From Diacronema lutheri (lineage: Eukaryota > Haptophyta > Pavlovophyceae > Pavlovales > Pavlovaceae), in contig JAGTXO010000008.1 in the NCBI GenBank assembly GCA_019448385.1, positions 620,001-684,000 of the forward strand: 64,000 nucleotides of DNA. The letters are read 5' to 3'. Below are positions 1-7,817 of the stretch, piece by piece (position 1 is the first letter of the stretch; every line of letters starts with the position of its first letter). Both the position numbers and the translations under genes were made by a program. The notes beneath the pieces were generated by a model that saw only the letters and a program-made list of their open reading frames with translations, did no database searches and was not told where the DNA came from.

Positions 1-63
1 GCCGGCGCGCGCCGACGAGCCACGGCGCGGGCCCCGGGCTCGGCACGGGCGGCGCGGCCCTGC

Positions 64-1566
64 TCACGGGCAACAGGGCGGAGTCGGGAGCGAGTGGCGC
101 GGGGCGCGGGCGCGGCGGCACGTACGGCGAATGCGCGCACGAGTAGAGCCGCGAGCGATGCGTAGAGCCACCGGACGCGGGCGGGTAGGCGTCCGGACTA
201 CCGCACGTACCGGGCGCCGATGCGAGGCGGTAGAGGCGAGGATTGGAGGTGGTGGAGTGACGGCCCTGCCCGGCGCGCGGCGCACGGCGCGCGCGCACTG
301 CGGTGAACGGTGCGCGGCCCCGCCCCCCCCCCCCCCCCCCCCCCCAAGCCCGTGCCAGCCACACAAGCGCACGCGCGTGCGCGCGTGGCGCGCCACATTG
401 CCCAGCCGCGAGCCGAGCGCGGCGCGCACCGTCGCGGCCAAGTGCGGCGGTCGATCAACCGCCGGGTCGTAACCCACGGACGACGCGCCGTGCAGCGCGA
501 TCTCGCCCGCGCCTCCGCCGAGCGCCGCTTTGGCCGCGGCGTCCTCCGGCTGGATCTGGATGTGCGGCGCAAAGGCGCGCGCGGTCGAGCACGACGCGCC
601 GCAGCAGCGCACGTCGCACGCGCACCGCCCCCTGCGCACGAGCTCGCGGCAGAGCAGCGCGCAGAGCAGCACGACGAGGACGCAGCCGAGCGTGACCACG
701 AGCGGCAGAACCCACGCGCCCACCTCGACGGGCGGCACGCGCGGCGCGGCGATTGCCGAGCCGCCGTTGCCCTTCTCCGCGTCGTCGTCGTCGTCGCCAC
801 CCGACGAGCCGCCGGCGCGCGAGGGCGGCAAGGATGGCGGCGGCGATCCGCGGAAGAGCGAACGGCTGACGAATGTGCCCGTCTGCGCGTCGGGCTCGAA
901 GAGCAGTACCGACGCGTATTCGACGGGCCAGCCGACGGGTAGCTGGCGCGCGACCACGTCGGCTGTGAAGAGGACGAGCGCGCGCGAGATTTGCACGCCA
1001 TCGTTCCCGCCAATCGTCAGGTCGGTGAGGTGCGCATCGACGGAGACGGCGAGCGCGCCGGGCGTGCTCGGGAAGAGGGACGCCGCCCTTGCGTTCGGCG
1101 TCGCGACGAACGAAGGCACGCTGAGCGTTTCGCGCTGGAGCAGCATCAAATACGCCAGCCTGTCGCCGTACAGCGCGCGCTCAAACGGCAGCAGGTCGGC
1201 ATCGGCGCTATCGGCGGCCGTAACGGAGGCGGTGACGTTGCTCGTCCCGTTGGCGGTGGACGGGGCGGCGTACAGCGTGAGGCGGATGATCGCGAGCAGG
1301 CGCGGCGGTAAGGGCGGCGGCGGCGGCATCGGCGGCGGCGGCGACGGCGGCGGTGGCGATGGTGGCGGCGGCGACGGCGGCAGCGGCGGCGGCGCCAACG
1401 GCAACGGCGGTGGGTGCGCAAGCAGGCCAATCGGCATGAGCGGCGCGGCAGGCGACGGCGGCGGCAAAATGGTGAGCGCGAAGACCACCTGCGGCAAGAC
1501 GCACGATGCGCTCACCGCCAGCAGCGCGAGGAGGACGGCCGCCGCCATGATGCCCTCCCTCAACAC
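64..1566 (-). CDS. Type I membrane protein with proline-rich stalk, function unknown
   Basis: The frame opens with a signal-peptide-like N-terminus (MAAAVLLALLAVSASC begins six residues in, so translation could also start at about 1548). A long Pro-rich stretch (PPPSPPPP-like, roughly residues 35-90) follows, then an extracellular-looking domain of about 150 residues, an acidic linker (DDDDD), and one membrane span near residues 285-307 followed by Cys-rich basic sequence. The topology suggests a cell-surface or secretory-pathway protein. No family was recognised. Sequence before about base 432 probably contains an intron: a GTGCGC donor-like site lies there and is followed by a poly-C (+ strand) tract of the kind seen in other introns here, so the last ~120 residues of the open frame are doubtful. 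The reticulon-like gene starts 66 bases away on the other strand. Confidence 0.6.
   Translation of the reverse strand: MLREGIMAAAVLLALLAVSASCVLPQVVFALTILPPPSPAAPLMPIGLLAHPPPLPLAPPPLPPSPPPPSPPPPSPPPPMPPPPPLPPRLLAIIRLTLYAAPSTANGTSNVTASVTAADSADADLLPFERALYGDRLAYLMLLQRETLSVPSFVATPNARAASLFPSTPGALAVSVDAHLTDLTIGGNDGVQISRALVLFTADVVARQLPVGWPVEYASVLLFEPDAQTGTFVSRSLFRGSPPPSLPPSRAGGSSGGDDDDDAEKGNGGSAIAAPRVPPVEVGAWVLPLVVTLGCVLVVLLCALLCRELVRRGRCACDVRCCGASCSTARAFAPHIQIQPEDAAAKAALGGGAGEIALHGASSVGYDPAVDRPPHLAATVRAALGSRLGNVARHARTRVRLCGWHGLGGGGGGGGGAAHRSPQCARAVRRAPGRAVTPPPPILASTASHRRPVRAVVRTPTRPRPVALRIARGSTRARIRRTCRRARAPRHSLPTPPCCP
323..345. repeat. poly-C homopolymer tract
   Basis: A run of 23 C on the + strand, inside what is probably an intron near the 3' end of the minus-strand membrane-protein gene. 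Confidence 0.9.
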
Positions 1567-1632
1567 CAGCGGTCCATTTTTCAGCCACTGTGATGAAACG
1601 GCCGGCCACTCCCTTCAAACCTACCTTGACGG

Positions 1633-2971
1633 ATGGCCTTGCCCGCGGAGGTGGGCAACGCGTCGCTCCGCTTGCCAGACAGCGACGACGAGCCGGAGCC
1701 GACAGAGGTTGACCTCACACCGGCCTACCCGGCGCAGAGCACGAGCGTGGGTGTGCCCGAGCCCGACGCTGGCTGGGGCGCGCCCGAGGAGCACCTCCTG
1801 CCTGACACGCCACCAATGCAGCGCGCGTCCGCGACCAGCGCGGCACCGCCGAGCGCCTTCGAGTATGGCGACTCTCCGTACGCGATGCGGAGCGTGGAGG
1901 AGGGTTCAAAGGGGCTCCGCCCGTCGATGATGCGCCCGCCCAACACCGACGACGACATCGACGACGACGACCGTTCGGCCAACGAGAGCGACGGATTGAT
2001 CGCGGCCGCGCTCCGACCCGAGCGCGACGCGCGCGCGCACGTCACGGCCGCGCCGGTGGTAGCGTCGCGGCAGGCGCTGATGAATCTGGTATTGTGGCGG
2101 AATCCAATTCTCACCGGCGTCGTCTTCCTCGCGCTCAACCTCGCCTCCCTCCTCATCATCTTCGCGCAGTTCACGGCAATCGGCCTCCTCGCCAACGCCA
2201 TCCTCGTCGCAATATTCGTGCACGTGCTCTACCGGCTCGCTTCGATCGCGTACATGCGCTTCACAAACAAGCGGCTCGACGCATACGCCGCGCTCAAGCA
2301 GCACGTTGGCAGCCGCGCGCTCGATTTCACGTCGGTCAGCCGCGCGCCCGCGCGCACGTCCGCGCGCCGCACCGCGCGGCTTTGCGGTCGCGCGCTGGGC
2401 CCCGCGCGCCGCCGCGCACGCAGCCGCCTGGCTCAGTCGCGCCGCTTGTGCGCGCGGGGAAATTGTGCGCGCGCTCAGGTGGAGGAAACGATGGCGGAAG
2501 TGGCGAACACGCCGTTGCGCGTTGATTTCTTGACGCCGCTCGCGGGTGCGCTCGAGGGCGGGTTGAATGTGTGCTTGTGCGAGGTGAAGGACGCAGTGCT
2601 GCTCAAGTCGTTTGGCACGTGCGTCAAGGTGACGGCGTGCGCGTGGTTCGTCGCCATCTTCTGTGCGTCGTTTGACGCGGCCAAGGTGATGTATGCGCTG
2701 ATTGCCTGCCTTTTCACCCTGCCCAAGCTGTGGTCAATGCGCTCGTCGGCGGTCGACGAGCTTGTGCGCGCATGCGCGCGTCGCGGACTCGCGGTTGGTG
2801 AGGCTGCGCGGAGAGGAGAGGGCGGACGCGCGACCCGACTCCCCCCCCCCCCCCGCCCCTTCACGCACGCAGGTGCGCACATTGGGCGTGCGCTCGCAGA
2901 CGATGTGGACTCAGCTCCACGAGAACGTGCTGAGCAAACTGCCGAGCACAAGCGTGCTGAAGGACATGTGA
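1633..2971 (+). CDS. Reticulon-like protein (3 exons)
   Basis: Reticulon-homology proteins shape tubular ER through two hydrophobic hairpins. Exons 1633-2334, 2479-2763 and 2873-2971 give 361 aa with all phases closing. The N-terminal ~150 residues are acidic and low-complexity. The reticulon domain begins at LVLWRNPILTGVVFLALN, the typical reticulon opening with W-R and a first hairpin. A hydrophilic linker follows, then the second hydrophobic segment (VTACAWFVAIFCASFDAAKV, with KVMYALIACLFTLPKLW after it). The introns are 144 and 109 bases. Both downstream exons begin after CAG, and intron 2 carries a poly-C tract. Intron 1 is a multiple of three with no stop, so it reads through as false protein. 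The C-terminus (SVLKDM) lacks a KKxx ER-retrieval signal. The family call is firm; the exact member is not. Confidence 0.8.
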
Positions 2972-3079
2972 CTGTGAGAGTTTTGACGTGAGTCACGTGA
3001 CGCATGAGAGGGTCATAACTCCGCACTTCATGACCCGTCGGAAGCGTCGTTAGTATACCCATATGAACGCAGGGAATGA

Positions 3080-3235
3080 GATTTCGGGGCGAAATACAAA
3101 TTTGCCATTTCGCCCCCCGAAATTTCGCCCCGAAATGGGGCGAATTTCGGTTTTCTTTCGGGGGGCGAAATTTCGGGCGAATTTTGCCCCGAAATCCGTT
3201 TCGGGGCGAAATTCGGGGCGAATTTCGCCCGGCAG
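3080..3235. repeat. Left palindromic array (CGAAATTTCG / TTTCGGGGCGAAA units)
   Basis: Overlapping inverted units made of CGAAATTTCG and CCCCGAAA words, far richer in A/T than the flanks. The array can fold into many alternative hairpins. Open frames through it on both strands are artefacts of the palindromes. Confidence 0.85.
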
Positions 3236-3599
3236 CAACGGCCCATATGTACACATACTAACGTCGCGCGATGTTCATGTTGTCATGCTCAAGGCGGCGT
3301 GGGCGGGATGAATCCGCCACCTGCGAGTCACAGTCGACTCGCAGAAGCGCGACTCATCGGCAGCGCGACGGAGCACCGTGCAAAAGGTCTTCAAGTCGGG
3401 CAGCCTGCCGGTCAAGGTCTTGTTTGAGGACGGAATGTGCCGCTGCTGCCTCGAGGCTGACACCTACGGCGTCACCGGTGGGCGGCTCTGGGCCCTCGTC
3501 CCACGCTCGCCGATCGCGCACGGGACCCTTTGGAGCGCTGACGCGGGGCGCGTCGTGGACTCGTGATTGACGACTCCGAGTATGCAGCATGACACTGAA

Positions 3600-3788
3600 T
3601 TTTTCGCCCCCCGAAATTTGGCCCCCCGAAATTCGCCCCCCGAAATTTCGCCCCGAAATGGTCATTTCGCCCCGAATTTCGCCCGAAATTTCGCCCCCCG
3701 AATTTCGCCCCGAAACGGAACCTCAAACCGGCATTTCGTTTCGGGGCGAATTCGGGGGCGAAACGTTTCGCCCCGAAATTTCGCCTCA
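3600..3788. repeat. Right palindromic array (same units)
   Basis: Same CGAAATTTCG / TTTCGCCCCGAAA vocabulary as the left array, ending in CTCATTCCCTGCGT, the complement of the left outer motif. Confidence 0.85.
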
Positions 3789-3907
3789 TTCCCTGCGTAA
3801 GCGCCGTTAGTATAACTCATACCCTGCGCAGCGGGGCCAAAAAAGCCGACAAGGCAACTTCAAAGCTGCCTTTGCCATATTTTTCGCGCCGGCGGGGCGG
3901 AGCGGTG

Positions 3908-5557
3908 ATGCGCCCGGGCGGCCGGCGCGCCGCCCTTCTCCTCGCGTGCTCGTCCTTGGTGGGACAAGGCGCACCGGCGCCGCTCATACCTGTCGCGGCG
4001 CCCTGCCCGCACGTGGACGCGCTGCGCAACGGCACGCGCGCGGTCGTCGTGAGTTGGGATCACGAGCCGCGCTCGTTGCGCCTCACGGCCGAGTTTGTGC
4101 GTGGCTGGCCTGTTGGGCCGATCGACATTGACGGCGTGGAGGCGCAGGACGCCTCTGCATGGGTTGCCTACCTGCGTTCCGTGTATGGCACTTCGGATGG
4201 CGGCAAAGCGCCGCGGCGCATCGACGTCAGCTCGCTCGCATGGTTTTGGTGGTGGGCGCCCGGCGCGGCACACGTGCAACGCGTCCCCACGTTCGCGTGG
4301 CGCCGAGCGCGCGCCGGAGACGCGTGGGTGCAGGGCGACAAACGCGAAGCTGCTATGGCGTTTGCCGGCTTCTTTCTCGAGCCGGCAGTGGGCGCCGAGC
4401 GTGCCGCTTCCGGGCTGCCCGACTTTTCGGCTCTTGAGGTGCTCAGGGTGCGCACGGCGCCTGGCGAGATGTCGCGGCACCTCGTGACCGAAGCGGGCAG
4501 CTTAGGGCAGGTCTGGTACTGGGCCGCGCCCGGCTCTGGCATCGCGCTCGAGCTCGGCCGCACGCTCGCACTGCGTGATCGCGCCGCATTGTACAAATGG
4601 CTCGTGCACGCGGCCGCGCGGCTTGATGCGCTGACTGGCGCGGAGCGCGCGGAGCGGCTCGCGCGCATGCGCCGGGACGACCTGCGCCCGAGCTTCGCGC
4701 GCGACCCCTCCGCGCATGCGCCCGGCGCCATGTCAGCCGCCATCGCAGCGCTGCAGCTCATTGTCCTCCGTCCGCCTGCCGGTGCCCGTTACCGCGCCGT
4801 GTGCCATGGCTGCGCCGAACCCGAATCGGCGCCGGGCCTCTCTCCGTTCGACGTGCTTCGGCCGCCGTCGCGCGGTTCGCGCCACCTGCAGCTGTGCGAC
4901 CTGCCCCGAGCCTTTGGCTTTGAAACGGTCCAGGTGCTGTCGTCACATCCCCCCGAGGGCACTTTCCCCGGGAGGAAGGACACCAACTCGCCAGCCGCTC
5001 GCGCGTGCGCGCTCGCGCGCGCGAGGCCAGGCGCCCGCCACACCCTCACGCGCCGGATCACCCTCGCGCGCGCATGCACGAGCTCGCGTGACTTACCCTC
5101 GTACCTCGCCCCCCGCCCTGCCCCCGCTGCTCAGCTCACGCGCGCGTTCGGCCACCGGCACGAAGTCGTCGACTGCAGAGCGCCGCCGCGCGACGCGGCA
5201 CACGCGCGCGGGCGCGCCGCACTGCCGCCGCACGCGGCATGGGACATGAGCTGCCCGCCCACGCACTCGCGCATGCACCTCCGACGTGGGCCGACGCGCA
5301 TCGGACCGGGCACGCGCGGGCGGGCGTGCGAGTGCGCAAGCGCCGTGGCCGTCCTCAACTGCGGTGTCTGCGCCGTGCCTTTGCCCGCGGGGATTGTCCG
5401 TGCCAACTCTTCGCGGCCAAGCGGACGCTTCAGGCTGGGCGACAATGTCGGTGGCGGAGAGGGCGGTGCTATGCTCGTGCGCGCGCAGCACGCCGACGGC
5501 ACGGAGATTCGAGAATTCCGGGGAAGCGCAAAGCGCCGTGACCGGCCACGCATGTGA
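3908..5557 (+). CDS. Predicted secreted protein, unknown function, introns unresolved
   Basis: The chosen start (MRPGGRRAALLLACSSLVGQ) gives a good signal peptide, better than an in-frame upstream ATG at 3872. The first ~340 residues (to about base 4933) look like real, evenly composed protein with Trp-rich (WFWWWAPG) and Cys-containing stretches. A GTGCTG donor-like site sits at about 4934. The low-complexity Ala/Arg sequence that follows looks intronic. CTGCTCAG near 5135 is a plausible acceptor, followed by GHRHEVVDC. A last coding-like stretch from about 5330 ends in LGDNVGGGEGG... and stops at 5557. I could not fix the second intron. No family was recognised. Confidence 0.5.
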   Translation: MRPGGRRAALLLACSSLVGQGAPAPLIPVAAPCPHVDALRNGTRAVVVSWDHEPRSLRLTAEFVRGWPVGPIDIDGVEAQDASAWVAYLRSVYGTSDGGKAPRRIDVSSLAWFWWWAPGAAHVQRVPTFAWRRARAGDAWVQGDKREAAMAFAGFFLEPAVGAERAASGLPDFSALEVLRVRTAPGEMSRHLVTEAGSLGQVWYWAAPGSGIALELGRTLALRDRAALYKWLVHAAARLDALTGAERAERLARMRRDDLRPSFARDPSAHAPGAMSAAIAALQLIVLRPPAGARYRAVCHGCAEPESAPGLSPFDVLRPPSRGSRHLQLCDLPRAFGFETVQVLSSHPPEGTFPGRKDTNSPAARACALARARPGARHTLTRRITLARACTSSRDLPSYLAPRPAPAAQLTRAFGHRHEVVDCRAPPRDAAHARGRAALPPHAAWDMSCPPTHSRMHLRRGPTRIGPGTRGRACECASAVAVLNCGVCAVPLPAGIVRANSSRPSGRFRLGDNVGGGEGGAMLVRAQHADGTEIREFRGSAKRRDRPRM

Positions 5558-5644
5558 ATGCACATTGAACGCGGGCTGCGTGGGGGGGTGGGGCTGCGCG
5601 CCCGCCACACGCACATGTTGTCGGCTGAGACCGAGCCAACAACA

Positions 5645-7270
5645 TCATGTCAAGGACACTACGTCTTCGTCGCCCAGCGCGCGCGCGGCGGGCGTGCGGG
5701 CACTCTCCGCCGTCGACCCGCCGCTTGCAAACGCGCGCTGTGCGGCCAGGAAGGCCTCTTGCGCACGCGCAAACGCCCCCTTGGCCACGTCCCGCCTGGG
5801 CACACTCCGATTCGCGGGGCGCGAGCCACGCATGCGCTTGCATCCGACGCCGACGTTGAGACGGCACATCTCGCGGAACGCCATCACGTCGCGCGCCTCG
5901 ACCAGCTCGCGCAGCGCCTGCTGCGCCGTCGGCGCCGAGCGCCACGGCGAGGCGCCCACGCAGCGCGCGCGCACGAGCGCACGCAACAACAGCCGCTCAT
6001 ATTCGAAAAGATGGCGATGCTTCATCGCATGCAGGCTGGAAAACGCGTAGTTCTCGCGCACGCGCGCGCTCAGCTGCCCGGGCCGTACGCCCGGCCGGCG
6101 CGCGAGCTGCGCGCGCACGCGCCCGTCCGGCTCCGCGACCGGACGCAGCTCGAGCTCTCGACGTCCGTCCCCCAGGTGCAAGGTCTCTGGCGCGCGGGCG
6201 AAGCGGCTGGGCTCGGCGTCGGCGAGGGCGAGCAGCGCGGGGACGATGCCTTCCGTCTCGTCGTCAAAGTAGTGGCCCGGCGAGTCGCCGGCCAGGTCAA
6301 AGCCGAAGAGCGAAACGCTTCCGCACAGCCGGAGCATAACCAACAGCGCGCGCATTCCGGCGCTCACCGAGAATTTGAGCGAGCCGTGTGAGAAGGCGTC
6401 GGCGAGCTCGGGCGCGACGGCGAGCACGTTGTACGCGCCGTTCGCACGGCGCACCGCTTCCGTCGCGCCACCCTCGTGCACGAGCACTGTGCCGCGCCGC
6501 GCCGCGTCCAGCTCGACCCACCCTCCCGACATGCTGCGGGCGTCCGTGCGCGAGCCCACGTGCGACGCGTAGCGCGCGAGGTGGCTGGGCGCAAAATTGA
6601 TGCGCATGACCACGTCGTGCGAGTCGATGAGCGCACCGAGCCGCGCGCTGAGCAGCGTTGGCGCGCTGCCGACGAGCGCGCACGAGCCGGGGCTCAGGTC
6701 GCCGCCGCGCAGCAGCCGCGCCGCGCGGCCCGCGCCGCTCGCGCCGCTCGCGCTCGCCTGGCCCCAGCTCACGACGCGCGGCACTGCGGCGGCGGACATT
6801 TGGCCGAGCTCGCGCACGACACGCGCAGCCTCGCGCGCGCCATAGCACTCGAGCGCCGCCGAGCCATTGGCGCAGCGCGCGGCCGCGCGCGCGACCGCGC
6901 CGCACCGCTCAACCGCCGTGCGCGGCAGCGCCAGATTGGCGCACGCGCGGCGCGCGGCATCGAGCGCGGCGGGCGCGCGGGGGGCGTCAAGCACAGCGAG
7001 ATCCGCCGGCACGCTGCAGGCGTTCGGCGCGGTGCTCTCGCGCGTGCACGCGCACTCCCAGTTGGCGCCAAGGCGCACGGCCGCGCAGCGCGTGCACGTT
7101 TCGGCGCACACACGCGCGGGCTGCGAGCCGCGCGCGCGCGCAGCTTCGGTGAAGGCGGCCTGACACGCAGCTGCCATCATCCACATGCACGGGTCCAGCG
7201 TCGCCGGCTCGCACCACGCGGTGGTGGTGACCTTTGCGTATGCGAGCGCGACGAGCAGCGAACACGCCAT
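5645..7270 (-). CDS. Sialyltransferase-like protein (GT29 family)
   Basis: GT29 enzymes transfer sialic acid from CMP-sialic acid to glycans in the Golgi. This 541-aa single-exon frame starts with a hydrophobic leader (MACSLLVALAYA) and a Cys-rich N-terminal region. Family motifs are clear. Sialylmotif L reads CALVGSAPTLLSARLG then IDSHDVVMRIN, with the diagnostic IDSHD. Sialylmotif S reads SAGMRALLVMLRLCGSV followed by FGFD. A motif-III/VS-like HYFDDE follows. Each motif keeps its usual order and rough spacing. The donor substrate may not be sialic acid in this organism, since related algal and plant GT29 proteins can use other keto-sugars. It lies 38 bases from the divergent RPA-interacting-protein-like gene. 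Confidence 0.8.
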   Translation of the reverse strand: MACSLLVALAYAKVTTTAWCEPATLDPCMWMMAAACQAAFTEAARARGSQPARVCAETCTRCAAVRLGANWECACTRESTAPNACSVPADLAVLDAPRAPAALDAARRACANLALPRTAVERCGAVARAAARCANGSAALECYGAREAARVVRELGQMSAAAVPRVVSWGQASASGASGAGRAARLLRGGDLSPGSCALVGSAPTLLSARLGALIDSHDVVMRINFAPSHLARYASHVGSRTDARSMSGGWVELDAARRGTVLVHEGGATEAVRRANGAYNVLAVAPELADAFSHGSLKFSVSAGMRALLVMLRLCGSVSLFGFDLAGDSPGHYFDDETEGIVPALLALADAEPSRFARAPETLHLGDGRRELELRPVAEPDGRVRAQLARRPGVRPGQLSARVRENYAFSSLHAMKHRHLFEYERLLLRALVRARCVGASPWRSAPTAQQALRELVEARDVMAFREMCRLNVGVGCKRMRGSRPANRSVPRRDVAKGAFARAQEAFLAAQRAFASGGSTAESARTPAARALGDEDVVSLT

Positions 7271-7308
7271 TGCTCACCTCCGGCTCGACATCGCGCCAAA
7301 AAAATTGA

Positions 7309-7773
7309 ATGTCGGATGGCGGGCCGCCCCGCATATCGACCCCGCCGCGGAGGGCCGGCGAGGCAGAGGAGGGCACCCCACGAAAGAGGTCCGCGGTCAA
7401 GTCGATCTCGTCCTTGTCGGCTCAGTCGGCCGAGCGCCTGCGGCAGCGCTGCATCGACCAGGCTTCGCGCCGGCGCGCAGCTTTGCTCAACGACAGGCGC
7501 GCGGAGGTTGAGGCGCTGTGCGCGCGCGTCGTGCGCGCCGAGTTTGAGGCGACGGATGACGAGGAGCTGGACGTCGACCTCATGATTTGGCTGGAGGAGC
7601 AGGTGCGAGAGCACATGGCCTCAGAGCGAGCGCTTTTCGAGGAGCAAGAGGCATACGAGGAGGAGGCGCTCGCTGCGCTCCTTGAGACGCACCTCGCGCT
7701 CGACGAGAATGCGGACCCGCAGCACGTGCTCGCGCTCGCGGGCGGCGCGCCGACGAGCGGCGCTTTCGAATGA
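7309..7773 (+). CDS. RPA-interacting protein-like, N-terminal and middle regions only
   Basis: 154 aa. After a basic Pro/Arg leader, the stretch LRQRCIDQASRRRAALLNDR resembles the N-terminal RxRC...R..LL.R signature of RPAIN. The middle acidic helix (EELDVDLMIWLEEQ with EEQEAYEEEALAALL) matches the family's central region. RPAIN escorts replication protein A into the nucleus. The C-terminal Cys-rich zinc-binding region of animal RPAIN is absent: the frame stops after GGAPTSGAFE. Either the zinc domain was lost or a further exon was missed, although the next bases already belong to the RRP9 3' region. The family call rests on pattern only. Confidence 0.5.
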   Translation: MSDGGPPRISTPPRRAGEAEEGTPRKRSAVKSISSLSAQSAERLRQRCIDQASRRRAALLNDRRAEVEALCARVVRAEFEATDDEELDVDLMIWLEEQVREHMASERALFEEQEAYEEEALAALLETHLALDENADPQHVLALAGGAPTSGAFE

Positions 7774-7817
7774 GTTCTTCCCTTTCCATCACGAGCCTAC
7801 GTTCAGCCGCGAGCGAC

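Larger units (their letters stand above)
3046..3816. mobile_element. Candidate non-autonomous DNA element built of palindromic arrays
   Basis: Two dense arrays of TTTCGGGGCGAAA-type palindromes (about 3080-3235 and 3600-3788) flank a ~340-base unique centre. The outer edges carry an inverted pair, ACGCAGGGAATGAG at 3067-3080 and its complement at 3785-3798. The 10-mer CGTTAGTATA occurs as a direct repeat just outside them (3048-3057 and 3805-3814), like a target-site duplication, although short spacers separate it from the inverted repeats. An inverted near-copy (CATACTAACG) at 3254-3263 also bounds the left array, so that array could be an element by itself. No transposase is visible. MITE-like origin is inference. 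Confidence 0.5.

Noticed and set aside
530-1930. Plus-strand 466-codon frame
   Set aside because: Antisense to the Pro-rich membrane protein (Gly-rich mirror of PPPSPP) and overlapping the reticulon start; no coding signature.
2335-2478. Reticulon intron 1 taken as coding
   Set aside because: It is in frame and stop-free but encodes Ala/Arg low complexity, interrupts the reticulon domain, and has a clean CAG acceptor.
3028-3311. Several short frames through the palindromic array on both strands
   Set aside because: They encode the same repeated residues in all frames because the DNA is palindromic; not genes.
5558-6391. Plus-strand frame beneath the sialyltransferase
   Set aside because: Arg/Ala-rich antisense shadow; the minus strand carries the conserved sialylmotifs.
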